Shown: positions 18,550 through 26,018 of the stretch, one piece after another
Numbering within the stretch: the first letter of the stretch is position 1
Layout: the number at the start of each line of letters is the position of its first letter
Assembly: GCA_023417775.1 (NCBI GenBank)
Contig: JAEZEJ010000031.1
Span: 1 to 64,000 of the forward strand
Origin: Actinomycetes bacterium
GTDB taxonomy: Bacteria; Actinomycetota; Actinomycetes; Propionibacteriales; Nocardioidaceae
DNA length: 64,000 bases
Direction of reading: 5' to 3'
Translations under genes and position numbers: made by a program
Notes under the pieces: generated by a model
The model's database searches: none
What the model saw: only the letters and a program-made list of their open reading frames with translations
Told to the model about the DNA's origin: nothing

Positions 18550-18900
18550 ATGAGCCTGAGACCTGTGATGATCACTTGCGACTCCACCGACCCGCTGCCG
18601 CTCGGCCGCTGGTGGGCCGAGCAGACCGGAGGCGAGGTCATCGCCGAGAACGACGGCTGGTTCTCGGTGGTGCAACTGAGCAGCGGCCCACGGCTGGCCT
18701 TCCAGAAGGTCGCCGACCCCACGCCCGGCAAGAATCGTGTCCACCTCGATCTGGAAGCCGATGGCGATCTCGACGACGAGGCCGCGCGGCTGGTGGCATC
18801 GGGCGCGGAGCGTCTCGATGAGCAGAGCATGGGCGACTTCCGCTGGATCGTCATGTCCGACCCCGACGGCAACGTGTTCTGCATCTCCGGCGCTCACTGA
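18550..18900 (+). CDS. VOC-family (glyoxalase-like) protein
   Basis: A 116-residue vicinal-oxygen-chelate protein of the glyoxalase-like subgroup, with one pair of beta-alpha-beta-beta-beta modules and a terminal MSDPDGNVFCIS motif (split as DPDGN-EFC in relatives). The substrate is unknown. TACGGT at 18538-18543 is 6 nt before the ATG, the leaderless pattern. Its end overlaps the end of the convergent DUF429 gene by 7 bp. Confidence 0.82.
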   Translation: MSLRPVMITCDSTDPLPLGRWWAEQTGGEVIAENDGWFSVVQLSSGPRLAFQKVADPTPGKNRVHLDLEADGDLDDEAARLVASGAERLDEQSMGDFRWIVMSDPDGNVFCISGAH

Positions 18901-19640
18901 CGACGCGCGTCGTGCACGGGCGGCGTCGGTGCGAGCAGATAGCCGGCCGCCGGGTCCCCATAGATCCGCAGTCCGCCGCGATCGTTCCGCCAACGCCAGG
19001 CGAGGTCCGCGCAGACGACCGCGTCGAGCTCATCCTCGACCCGGTCCAGGTCGACCTGTCGATGCGCCCCCTCCACCCCTTCGCGCAGTCGCGACCACGC
19101 GGGCGACGCCACGAGCCGGAGCCTGCGCACGCTTTCGAGGAGCCCGAGCAGCCTCAGGAACTCAGCACGCCGATCCTCCACCCTCCGGCCCCGGCCGCGC
19201 TTGTAGGCGAGTCGGTAGGGGAGGGCGAAGAGTCCGACGAGGGCCGCATGCGGATAGACCTCCAGACAGACGACGCCCCCAGCGCGCCGCGGGTCGGTCG
19301 GCCAGCCGTGCCGGCGGACCAGCGACTCCCCACGCGGCGGGTCGAACCAGGGGCGGCCACGATTGGTGGCGTGACAGCCCGCTCCGTAACGGCCGAAAGC
19401 CGAGGTCACCTCCGCCTCACCCGAGCGCATCCCCGTCTCATTGGGCACGAGCAACGGCGCGTCCACTCCGATCGCCGCCGGATCCCAGCGCGCGATCCAG
19501 GCATCGATCTCGTCATCGGTCCGGACACCCGCAGTGTCGACCAGCGCTCCGGAACCATCGAGCACCGCCAGTCCGGTGCGCCCGCGCTCACCCCAGGCCA
19601 GGTCGACGCCGACGAACTCCACCGACCCATCCTCACCCAT
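18894..19640 (-). CDS. DUF429 protein (RNase H-like fold)
   Basis: A 248-residue DUF429 protein. The start shows FVGVDLAWGERGRTGLAVLD, an RNase H-like actin/nuclease fold strand with an acidic residue. AIGVDAPL and a C-terminal DELDAVVCADLAW complete the acidic set. Its activity is not known; a nuclease role is inferred by fold only. It has no operon partner; it lies 13 bp downstream of the ABC permease gene on the same strand and may be read with it. Confidence 0.75.
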   Translation of the reverse strand: MGEDGSVEFVGVDLAWGERGRTGLAVLDGSGALVDTAGVRTDDEIDAWIARWDPAAIGVDAPLLVPNETGMRSGEAEVTSAFGRYGAGCHATNRGRPWFDPPRGESLVRRHGWPTDPRRAGGVVCLEVYPHAALVGLFALPYRLAYKRGRGRRVEDRRAEFLRLLGLLESVRRLRLVASPAWSRLREGVEGAHRQVDLDRVEDELDAVVCADLAWRWRNDRGGLRIYGDPAAGYLLAPTPPVHDARRQ

Positions 19641-19653
19641 CGCCCCCGATCGG

Positions 19654-20451
19654 TCAGGCGCTGAGCACTCGGGTACTGCGGAATCCCCGCGCGGTCAGGA
19701 CGATCAGCACAGCACTCGCGGCGATCGTCCCCACCAGCACCAGGCCGAGGGCCGCCATCACCCAACTCGGCAGCAGCAGGACCGACGGAACGGCGATCAG
19801 CGCCGGGAGCATCGCCGCCAGCCGGATCGGCCCGCCATTCAAGCCCGCCTTGGACTCCAGGCTGCCGGGATACAGCAGCGCGCCGAATAACGTCACCGTG
19901 GCCGACCAGATCGCCATCGACAAAGGCACCACAACGAGCGCCACCACATAGGCGACCGATACGGACAGGCTGACGCCTAGGACCCCGGCGGTCACGCTCG
20001 CCACCAGAGCGAAGCTCAGAGTGGCCACCGCCCAAGACGCCGCGGTGAGCAGGAGACCGGCGCCGAGATACGCGATGAAGAGCGAACGACGCGGGATCGG
20101 TCCGGCCAGGAGGGCCTCGATTCCCCCACCACTGACATCGTCGGCGACGACTCCGGGGAGGGTCAGCGTCGCGACGACGGCCACCAGCATGCCGAGGACG
20201 GCCGGAGCCATGGTCAGCACATAGGCCGTCATCGGGAGGAACCCACCATCATCGTGGACCGCGACGAGACCGGTCTCCTCCGTCGGAATCAGGTCCGAGA
20301 GCTCCGACAGCGTGTTCGCGCCCCCGGACCCGAGGAAGACCACGACGCCGAGCAGGCCCCCGACCACCGCTGCCAGCCACACGGCGGTGCTGCGCTGCTG
20401 GCGCCAGGCCCGCCGGGCGAAGGCCAGGATGCGATCTCGACCCACGCTCAT
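19654..20451 (-). CDS. ABC transporter permease
   Basis: The integral-membrane half of an ABC-2-type exporter, 265 residues with six predicted segments. The first is STAVWLAAVVGGLLGVVVF near residue 20 and the last runs VMAALGLVLVGTIAASAVL. It overlaps the ATPase gene by 4 bp. The regulator, ATPase and permease genes form one operon; the exported substrate is unknown. Confidence 0.82.
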   Translation of the reverse strand: MSVGRDRILAFARRAWRQQRSTAVWLAAVVGGLLGVVVFLGSGGANTLSELSDLIPTEETGLVAVHDDGGFLPMTAYVLTMAPAVLGMLVAVVATLTLPGVVADDVSGGGIEALLAGPIPRRSLFIAYLGAGLLLTAASWAVATLSFALVASVTAGVLGVSLSVSVAYVVALVVVPLSMAIWSATVTLFGALLYPGSLESKAGLNGGPIRLAAMLPALIAVPSVLLLPSWVMAALGLVLVGTIAASAVLIVLTARGFRSTRVLSA

Positions 20452-21146
20452 GCGGCCCTCCCCAGGATCTCGAGGATGGCCGACTCCGTGACCGCCGATC
20501 CGTCTCCACCGAGCTCGACCAGCTCATGGCCGGTGACGATCAGATAGGCGTCCGCGAGCTCGATCGCCTCGGGCACGCTGTGCGTCGAGTAGAGCACCGT
20601 GCGATCGCGACCCCAGCCACGCAGGAGATCGCGGGTCTGCGCGGCGTAGACCGGGTCGAGCCCGCTCAGCGGCTCGTCGAGCACGACGAACTCCGGGTCG
20701 GTCATCGCCAACCGGGCGAGGTCGACGCGCTGACGCTGCCCCCGGCTCAAGGTCGCGACCTTCCGGGACACGAGCCCCGACAGGTCGAAGCGCTCGATCA
20801 ACTCCGGCAGACCGACTCGGACGACCGCGGGATAGGTGCCGGTGACGCTCTGCCAGAACTCGAGATTCTGCTCGACCGTCAGGGAAGTGGCCAAGGCCGA
20901 CTCGTGTCCGAGATAGCCCACTCGCGAGCGGACCGGCGCGCCGTCCTCGACCTCGGCGTCAAGAACCCGGACGTCCCCACGCAGTACCGGGATGATGCCG
21001 CACAATGTCCGCATCAAGGTCGTCTTGCCCGAGCCATTGCGTCCGAGCAGCGCGGTGATGCCGGGACGGAGCCGGAGGTCGAGCGGACCGGCGACCTCGG
21101 TGTCTCCGTATCCGATGACGAGTCCGGTGGCCTGCGCCGTGCTCAT
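20448..21146 (-). CDS. ABC transporter ATP-binding protein
   Basis: The 232-residue ATPase of the exporter. Walker A GRNGSGKTTL near residue 36, signature LSRGQRQRVDLARL near 130, Walker B EFVVLDEPLSGLD, and the H-loop THSVPEA near 190 are all present. It is coupled by overlap to both the regulator gene upstream and the permease downstream. Confidence 0.92.
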   Translation of the reverse strand: MSTAQATGLVIGYGDTEVAGPLDLRLRPGITALLGRNGSGKTTLMRTLCGIIPVLRGDVRVLDAEVEDGAPVRSRVGYLGHESALATSLTVEQNLEFWQSVTGTYPAVVRVGLPELIERFDLSGLVSRKVATLSRGQRQRVDLARLAMTDPEFVVLDEPLSGLDPVYAAQTRDLLRGWGRDRTVLYSTHSVPEAIELADAYLIVTGHELVELGGDGSAVTESAILEILGRAA

Positions 21147-21688
21147 GGCGAGCCCTCCTCTCCCGACTCCGGTCGAGGGACCAGGATCGTCGTGAGCTTC
21201 CGCCGTCGCCGTCCCTCGCCCGGGCCATGGGCACGCACCGCGATGAGCGCCTCCATCAGCGCATCGGTGAACTCGTCGACCTCCTCATCGGTCGCCCAGA
21301 AGTCCGCCTGGGCGAAGCTCACCCGATCGGCCGCCAGATCGCGCCCGTCGTCCCGGAGATACTCGCCGAAGTCGCGGATCAGCCCGGAGGTGAACACGGT
21401 GAAGGCCGTCAACAGCTCCTCGGAGCTCGACGTCGCCAGTTCCTCGGCCGTGGGGTTGGCGAATCCAGCGGCGAGCCGGTAGGTCTTCTCGCTCGCACCG
21501 CGGACCTGGTGCTCTCCGGCGACCTCGAGGAGGTCGTGACGCACCAGGTGGGACACGTGGCGGTACAGGGTCGCGATGGGGACCTCGGGCAGACGCTCGT
21601 GCAGCTGGTGGGTGGTGAGCTCCTCGCCGAGGAGGGCCTGCACGATCTGCAATCTGACCGGATGCAGCAGTACCGAAGGGGTCGACAT
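21143..21688 (-). CDS. ArsR-like winged-helix regulator
   Basis: A 181-residue regulator with an N-terminal winged helix-turn-helix (LHPVRLQIVQALL near 7-19, IATLYRHVSHLVRHDLLEV near 38-56) and a helical effector domain. It resembles YvmB/ArsR-type regulators that control adjacent ABC exporters. It heads the exporter operon and so likely regulates it. TAGCAT (minus strand, 21695-21700) is 6 nt before the ATG, with a 14-bp AT-only palindrome just upstream. The transcript is probably leaderless. Confidence 0.83.
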   Translation of the reverse strand: MSTPSVLLHPVRLQIVQALLGEELTTHQLHERLPEVPIATLYRHVSHLVRHDLLEVAGEHQVRGASEKTYRLAAGFANPTAEELATSSSEELLTAFTVFTSGLIRDFGEYLRDDGRDLAADRVSFAQADFWATDEEVDEFTDALMEALIAVRAHGPGEGRRRRKLTTILVPRPESGEEGSP

Positions 21689-21704
21689 CCCCCAATGCTA
21701 TCAC

Positions 21705-21718
21705 TATCAATATTGATA
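21705..21718. promoter_or_regulatory. AT-rich palindromic operator of the ABC exporter operon
   Basis: TATCAATATTGATA is a perfect 14-bp palindrome 4 bp upstream of the operon's -10 hexamer. TATTGAT is repeated again at 21717-21723. This is the best site for the regulator encoded just downstream. Its AT content stands out sharply from the surroundings. Confidence 0.7.
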
Positions 21719-21753
21719 TTGATCCGGTTCCTGATTGAGCACGGGAACGACGA

Positions 21754-21779
21754 AACCCCAGGTCCGAGGACCTGGGGTT
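21754..21779 (-). terminator. Terminator after tRNA-Leu
   Basis: A perfect 11-bp stem (21754-21764 with 21769-21779) with a CGAG loop. On the minus strand it is followed by a short T-rich stretch. It lies 5 bp past the tRNA-Leu 3' end. Confidence 0.8.
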
Positions 21780-21784
21780 CACTG

Positions 21785-21867
21785 TGCGCGAGGGGGGATT
21801 TGAACCCCCACGCCCTTGCGGACACTGGCACCTGAAGCCAGCGCGTCTACCATTCCGCCACTCGCGC
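21785..21867 (-). tRNA. tRNA-Leu (CAG)
   Basis: An 83-nt cloverleaf on the minus strand. The acceptor stem GCGCGAG pairs with CTCGCGC, the anticodon loop CTTCAGGT carries CAG, the long variable arm is typical of tRNA-Leu, and the T-arm has GGTTCAAATCC. CCA is not encoded. It borders fhaA. Confidence 0.93.
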
Positions 21868-22007
21868 GTGTGGCCGTCCGTCACCGACGCTACGACCGAG
21901 GAATGAGTCTAGCAGCGCCCTTCGGCCAGTCGAGTACCGGCCCGCCTCCACCGGACCGATACGATCTAGAGGAGTCACTGCCCGGTCCCCAGCGAGAGGA
22001 GTGCACC

Positions 22008-22730
22008 ATGGCTGGCGTCCTGAGCCGCTTCGAGCGACGCCTGGAAGGCGCCGTCACCGGTGCGTTCGCGCGGGCGTTCCGCAGCGCCGTGCAACCGGTG
22101 GAGATCGCCGCCGAGCTGCAGCGCGAGATCGACAACTCCACCAGCATCCTCAGCCGCGACCGCATCCTCGTGCCCAATGACTTCACGGTGCACCTCTCCC
22201 CGGCGGACTATGAGCGGCTGACGCCCTTCGGCTCCACCCTCGCCGACGAGCTCGCCACGCTGGTGCGCGAGCACGTCGATGAGCAGCGCTACACCCTCGC
22301 CGGCGGCCTCGCCATCACCTTCGAGCGCGACGACACCCTCCGCACCGGACGATTCACCGTCGACAGCCGCACCAATGCGACCGTGCACGCCGCACCCTCC
22401 GAGCGCCTCACCGACACCTCGGTCCGGTCGGCCGCCGTCGTCCTCGAGGTCGGCGGCATGAAGCACCCGGTCAGCCCTCCCGGTCTCGTCATCGGCCGCG
22501 GCTCCGACAGTGACCTGAAGATCGACGACCCGGGCATCTCCCGCCGACACGCCCGCATCCACGTCGGCGGACTCGCCGATGCCCCTGCCGTCGCGGTCGA
22601 GGACCTCGGTTCCACCAACGGCGTCGTGGTGGACGGACGCCGCGTCGAATCGTCCCCGGTCTCGGACGGGTCGCAGATTCGGCTCGGAAACACTACGCTC
22701 ACCGTGCGCATCCCCTCGTCCACTCGGTGA
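22008..22730 (+). CDS. fhaA: FhaA: DUF3662 and FHA domain protein
   Basis: A 240-residue regulator of cell-wall synthesis in the PknB network. The N-terminal DUF3662 domain (about 1-115) begins GVLSRFERRLEGAVTGAF. The C-terminal FHA domain (about 150-238) carries GRGSDSDLKIDDPGISRRHARI and GSTNGVVVDG, the phosphothreonine-binding loops. The linker is short compared with mycobacterial FhaA, which has a long disordered middle. The start is ATG 22008 with AGAGGAG upstream. It is the first gene of the six-gene fhaA-fhaB-pstP-rodA-pbpA-pknB run. Confidence 0.93.
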   Translation: MAGVLSRFERRLEGAVTGAFARAFRSAVQPVEIAAELQREIDNSTSILSRDRILVPNDFTVHLSPADYERLTPFGSTLADELATLVREHVDEQRYTLAGGLAITFERDDTLRTGRFTVDSRTNATVHAAPSERLTDTSVRSAAVVLEVGGMKHPVSPPGLVIGRGSDSDLKIDDPGISRRHARIHVGGLADAPAVAVEDLGSTNGVVVDGRRVESSPVSDGSQIRLGNTTLTVRIPSSTR

Positions 22731-22741
22731 TCCGGAGCACC

Positions 22742-23239
22742 ATGAGCGAACTGACCCTGACTCTCATCAAGTTCGGCTTCCTGGCCGTCTTGTGGATCTT
22801 CGTGCTGTCCGCCGTCTCGGTGATCCGCACCGCCATCTTCGGCACCCGCGTACCCACCCGCCCCGTCGCCAAGGCGGCCAAGGCCGGCAAGACGACCGCC
22901 CCTGCCGCACCGAAGAAGAAGGCCCCGAAGAAGCGCGGTCGCCGCGGCCAGCCGTCCGTGCTGCAGATCGTCGACGGCCCCAATGCCGGACAGAGCGTCC
23001 CCCTCGGCGACGAGCCTCTGCTGCTCGGCCGCGGCACCGACGCCGCCATCCGGCTCAACGACGACTACGTCTCCACCCGCCACGCCCGCTTCGCCAGCAA
23101 CGGCGAGCAGTGGTTCGTCGAGGACCTGGGCTCCACCAACGGCACCTATATCGGCAGCCAGCGCATCACCTCGCCGGTCCCGGTCCCCGTGGGCACCCAG
23201 GTCCGGCTGGGCAAGACGATCGTGGAGCTGCGCAAGTAG
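22742..23239 (+). CDS. fhaB: FhaB/FipA: membrane-anchored FHA domain protein
   Basis: A 165-residue protein with an N-terminal transmembrane helix (about 5-30: LIKFGFLAVLWIFVLSAVSV), a Lys/Ala/Pro linker (about 40-72) and a C-terminal FHA domain with GRGTDAAIRLNDDYVSTRHA and GSTNGTYIGS. In actinobacteria FipA recruits division proteins to the septum and is phosphorylated by PknB-type kinases. It starts at ATG 22742. Its TAG stop directly abuts the pstP ATG. Confidence 0.92.
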   Translation: MSELTLTLIKFGFLAVLWIFVLSAVSVIRTAIFGTRVPTRPVAKAAKAGKTTAPAAPKKKAPKKRGRRGQPSVLQIVDGPNAGQSVPLGDEPLLLGRGTDAAIRLNDDYVSTRHARFASNGEQWFVEDLGSTNGTYIGSQRITSPVPVPVGTQVRLGKTIVELRK

Positions 23240-24538
23240 ATGGCACTCACCTACCGCTACGTCGCCCTCACCGACACCGGACTGCGACGTTCGAACAACC
23301 AGGACTCCGGTTACGCGAGTAGCCGGCTCCTGTTGTTGGCCGACGGCATGGGGGGAGCAGCGGCCGGCGACCTCGCCTCATCCCAGACGCTCGACGTCAT
23401 CCGCGGCGAGGTGGAGCGGGACGTCCCCGAGGGCGAGGACGCCCTCAGCGTGCTCGGCACAGCCGTCGACCATGCCAACGACCGGCTGGGTCAGCTCATC
23501 ACCGAGGATCCCGCGGTCGAGGGCATGGGCACGACCCTCGAGGCCCTCCTCTGGGACGGTGAGAAGCTCGCGTGGGCCCACATCGGCGACTCGCGCGTCT
23601 ACCGGCTCCGAGAGGGGCGCCTCGCGCAGATCAGCACCGACCACACCTTCGTCCAGAGCCTCGTGGACGAGGGCCGCATCACGCGCGAGGAAGCCCGCGT
23701 CCACCCCCATCGCTCGCTCCTGCTGCGTGCCATGCTCGGCCGCGACGACAACGATCCCGATCTCTCCTGGCTGCAGCCCGCCGCGGGGGATCGTTACCTG
23801 CTGTGCAGCGACGGCCTCTCCGACATGGTCGACGACGAGGCGATCGAGCAGGCCATGCGATCGGAGTCGATCGACACCGCCGCCACCGAGCTCGTCCGGC
23901 TGGCCCTCGAGGGCGGCGGGGTCGACAACGTCACCGTCGTGATCGGCGAATTCGTCGAGGCGACCGAGGAGGACGACTCCGATACCGAGCTGGCCTGCGC
24001 CGACGGCCGTCCGCAGATCGTCGGCGCCGCAGCCGACGCGCCGCGGCCCCGGCCCGCCGGGGAGACCGGCCCGGCCTCGGTCACCCACACCCCGACCGAG
24101 CACGACGACACCGAGGCGCGCGGCCGTCAGCAGGATCCCGAGGAGCTGCGCTACGCCCCAAGGCCGCCGAGCCGCTGGCGCTGGGTGCGGTGGACGATCG
24201 GCGTGATCGTCCTGCTCGGTCTCGCCGGGGGCATCGCCTACTGGGCCTACGAGTGGAGCCAGCAGCAGTACTACGTCGCCGAGGACGACGGCCGCGTCGC
24301 CATCTACCGCGGGGTCGACGCGTCCCTGCCGGGCATCACGTTGCAGCAGGTCGACGAGCGCACCGATATCGAGATCGCCGAGCTCCCCGACTATCAGCAG
24401 GGCCGGGTCGAGGACGGCATCAGCGCCGCCAGCCGTGCCGATGCCGACCAGATCGTCGAGAACCTGCAGTCCTCGCTCCCCGAGCCCTCCCCCACACCCA
24501 CCGCGGCGGAGCCGTCGCCCGCGGAGGCGACCCCATGA
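23240..24538 (+). CDS. pstP: PstP: PP2C-family Ser/Thr phosphatase
   Basis: The phosphatase that reverses PknB-type phosphorylation. It has 432 residues: a PP2C catalytic domain (about 1-240) with metal-binding RSNNQDS, ADGMGG, GDSRVYRL and SDGLSDMV motifs, an acidic juxtamembrane linker, one transmembrane helix near 315-335 (WTIGVIVLLGLAGGIAYWAY) and an extracytoplasmic tail rich in Pro/Ser/Glu. The ATG follows the fhaB stop with no gap. Its stop overlaps, as ATGA, a small ORF placed before rodA. Confidence 0.94.
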   Translation: MALTYRYVALTDTGLRRSNNQDSGYASSRLLLLADGMGGAAAGDLASSQTLDVIRGEVERDVPEGEDALSVLGTAVDHANDRLGQLITEDPAVEGMGTTLEALLWDGEKLAWAHIGDSRVYRLREGRLAQISTDHTFVQSLVDEGRITREEARVHPHRSLLLRAMLGRDDNDPDLSWLQPAAGDRYLLCSDGLSDMVDDEAIEQAMRSESIDTAATELVRLALEGGGVDNVTVVIGEFVEATEEDDSDTELACADGRPQIVGAAADAPRPRPAGETGPASVTHTPTEHDDTEARGRQQDPEELRYAPRPPSRWRWVRWTIGVIVLLGLAGGIAYWAYEWSQQQYYVAEDDGRVAIYRGVDASLPGITLQQVDERTDIEIAELPDYQQGRVEDGISAASRADADQIVENLQSSLPEPSPTPTAAEPSPAEATP

Positions 24539-24645
24539 GCCAGTCGAGCCCCAGCAATACCGAGATGTGCTCCCAATTCGTCAACGATGGGCCGGTCCAG
24601 TTGACGAATAGCCAGCGAATCTCGGTACAGGCGGTGGCGGCATGA
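24535..24645 (+). CDS. 36-aa small ORF tiled between pstP and rodA
   Basis: An ORF of 36 codons that starts in the ATGA of the pstP stop and ends with a TGA inside the rodA ATG (ATGA again). It begins MSQSSPSNTEM and ends ISVQAVAA. It is hydrophilic, with one cysteine, no signal peptide and no membrane helix; I recognise no family. Its third-position GC is clearly lower than that of its neighbours (AAT, CAA, TTG and GTA occur). A nested inverted repeat lies within it. ATGAGC occurs at both ends (24535-24540, 24642-24647), so it could equally be an inserted hairpin that duplicated its target. Translation is unproven. Confidence 0.5.
   Translation: MSQSSPSNTEMCSQFVNDGPVQLTNSQRISVQAVAA
24558..24627. 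repeat. 70-bp nested inverted repeat between pstP and rodA
   Basis: Outer arms TACCGAGAT (24558-24566) and ATCTCGGTA (24619-24627) and inner arms ATTCGTCAAC (24576-24585) and GTTGACGAAT (24600-24609) are both perfect. The arms are separated by equal 9-nt segments on each side and a 14-nt apical loop. As RNA this forms a long two-part hairpin ending 14 nt before the rodA start codon. No second copy of the arms is evident elsewhere in the window. Confidence 0.85.
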
Positions 24646-26018
24646 GCGATACCTCCACCGCCCTCGCACCGCGCAAGCGTCGCGGCGCCGAACTCGTCCT
24701 GACCCTGATGGCCGTGGTCATCGGCGTCTTCGGCTATGTCGCCGTCGGCCTCGGGATCACCGGCAGCATCCCCACGGACACCTACCGGCTGATCGGCGGA
24801 CTGATCCTCGCCGCGGTGGGCGCCCATCTGGCCGTCCGCCGGTTCGCCCCCTATGCCGACCCCGTGCTGCTGCCGCTCGTGCTGTGCCTCAACGGCCTCG
24901 GTCTGGTGATGATCCATCGACTCGACCTCGGGCGGCAGGCGCTCGACCCCGATCGCGCCGCCTTCGCGAGCGGCCAGGTCATCTGGACCTTCGTCGGCAT
25001 CGTCGCCTTCACCGCCGTGCTCGTGCTGGTCCGCGACCATCGTCGCCTCCAGGGCTTCACCTACACCTTCGGTCTCGTGGCGATCGGCCTCTTGCTGCTG
25101 CCGTTGATCCCCGGCATCGGTCAGGAGATCAACGGTGCCCGCATCTGGATCCACCTCGGCCCGTTCAGCTTCCAGCCCGGCGAGGCCGCCAAGGTGTGCC
25201 TGGCGATCTTCTTCGCCGGCTATCTCGTCGTGAAGCGCGATGTCCTCGCGCTGGCCGGCAAGCGTCTGCTCGGCATCGACCTACCGCGCGGCCGCGATCT
25301 CGGACCGATCCTGCTCGGCTGGCTGATCAGCGTCGGCATCCTGGTATTCCAGCGCGATCTGGGTTCCTCGCTGCTGTTCTTCGGGCTCTTCGTGGTGGTG
25401 CTGTACGTCGCCACCGAACGTCCCGGCTGGCTGGTCGTCGGCGCTCTGCTCTTCGTCGTCGGAGCCTGGTTCGGCTACACCGCGTTCGGCCACGTCCGCG
25501 TGCGTTTCGAGGCGTGGCTCGACCCGTTCAGCAATCCCGACCAGAACGGGCAGATCATCAGCGCCCTCTTCGGACTCGCCCATGGCGGCGTCCTCGGACG
25601 CGGCTGGGGTCTGGGCAGTCCGGAGATCACCCCGTTCTCGTTCTCGGACTTCATCCTCGCCTCGCTCGGCGAGGAGCTCGGCCTCACCGGCCTCATGGCC
25701 GTCCTGTTGATCTACGGACTGATCGTCGAACGCGGCCTGCGGATCGCGCTGACCTGCCGGGACGGCTTCGGCAAGCTGCTCGGCATCGGCCTGACGATGT
25801 CCTTCGCGATCCAGGTGTTCATCGTGGCCGGCGGCGTCACGCGGCTCATCCCGCTCACCGGCCTCACGGCGCCCTTCCTCGCCCAGGGCGGCTCCTCGAT
25901 CGTCATGAACTGGGCGATCATCGCGCTGCTGCTGCGGATCAGCGATCAGACCCGCCGCCCCGCCCCGAAGACCTCCCGCGTCGACGCGGATGACCAGACC
26001 CAGGTGGTGAAGCTGTGA
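24642..26018 (+). CDS. rodA: FtsW/RodA/SpoVE-family peptidoglycan polymerase
   Basis: A SEDS glycosyltransferase (458 residues, about 12 transmembrane segments) that polymerises lipid II with a class B PBP. The family motifs include an INGARIWIHLGPFSFQPGE stretch (near 160-178) and GHVRVRFEAWLDPF with the catalytic-region Asp further on. pbpA follows with a 4-bp overlap, the standard SEDS-PBP pair. Position beside pknB makes it RodA rather than FtsW. The ATG overlaps the stop of the 36-aa ORF. Confidence 0.93.
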   Translation: MSDTSTALAPRKRRGAELVLTLMAVVIGVFGYVAVGLGITGSIPTDTYRLIGGLILAAVGAHLAVRRFAPYADPVLLPLVLCLNGLGLVMIHRLDLGRQALDPDRAAFASGQVIWTFVGIVAFTAVLVLVRDHRRLQGFTYTFGLVAIGLLLLPLIPGIGQEINGARIWIHLGPFSFQPGEAAKVCLAIFFAGYLVVKRDVLALAGKRLLGIDLPRGRDLGPILLGWLISVGILVFQRDLGSSLLFFGLFVVVLYVATERPGWLVVGALLFVVGAWFGYTAFGHVRVRFEAWLDPFSNPDQNGQIISALFGLAHGGVLGRGWGLGSPEITPFSFSDFILASLGEELGLTGLMAVLLIYGLIVERGLRIALTCRDGFGKLLGIGLTMSFAIQVFIVAGGVTRLIPLTGLTAPFLAQGGSSIVMNWAIIALLLRISDQTRRPAPKTSRVDADDQTQVVKL

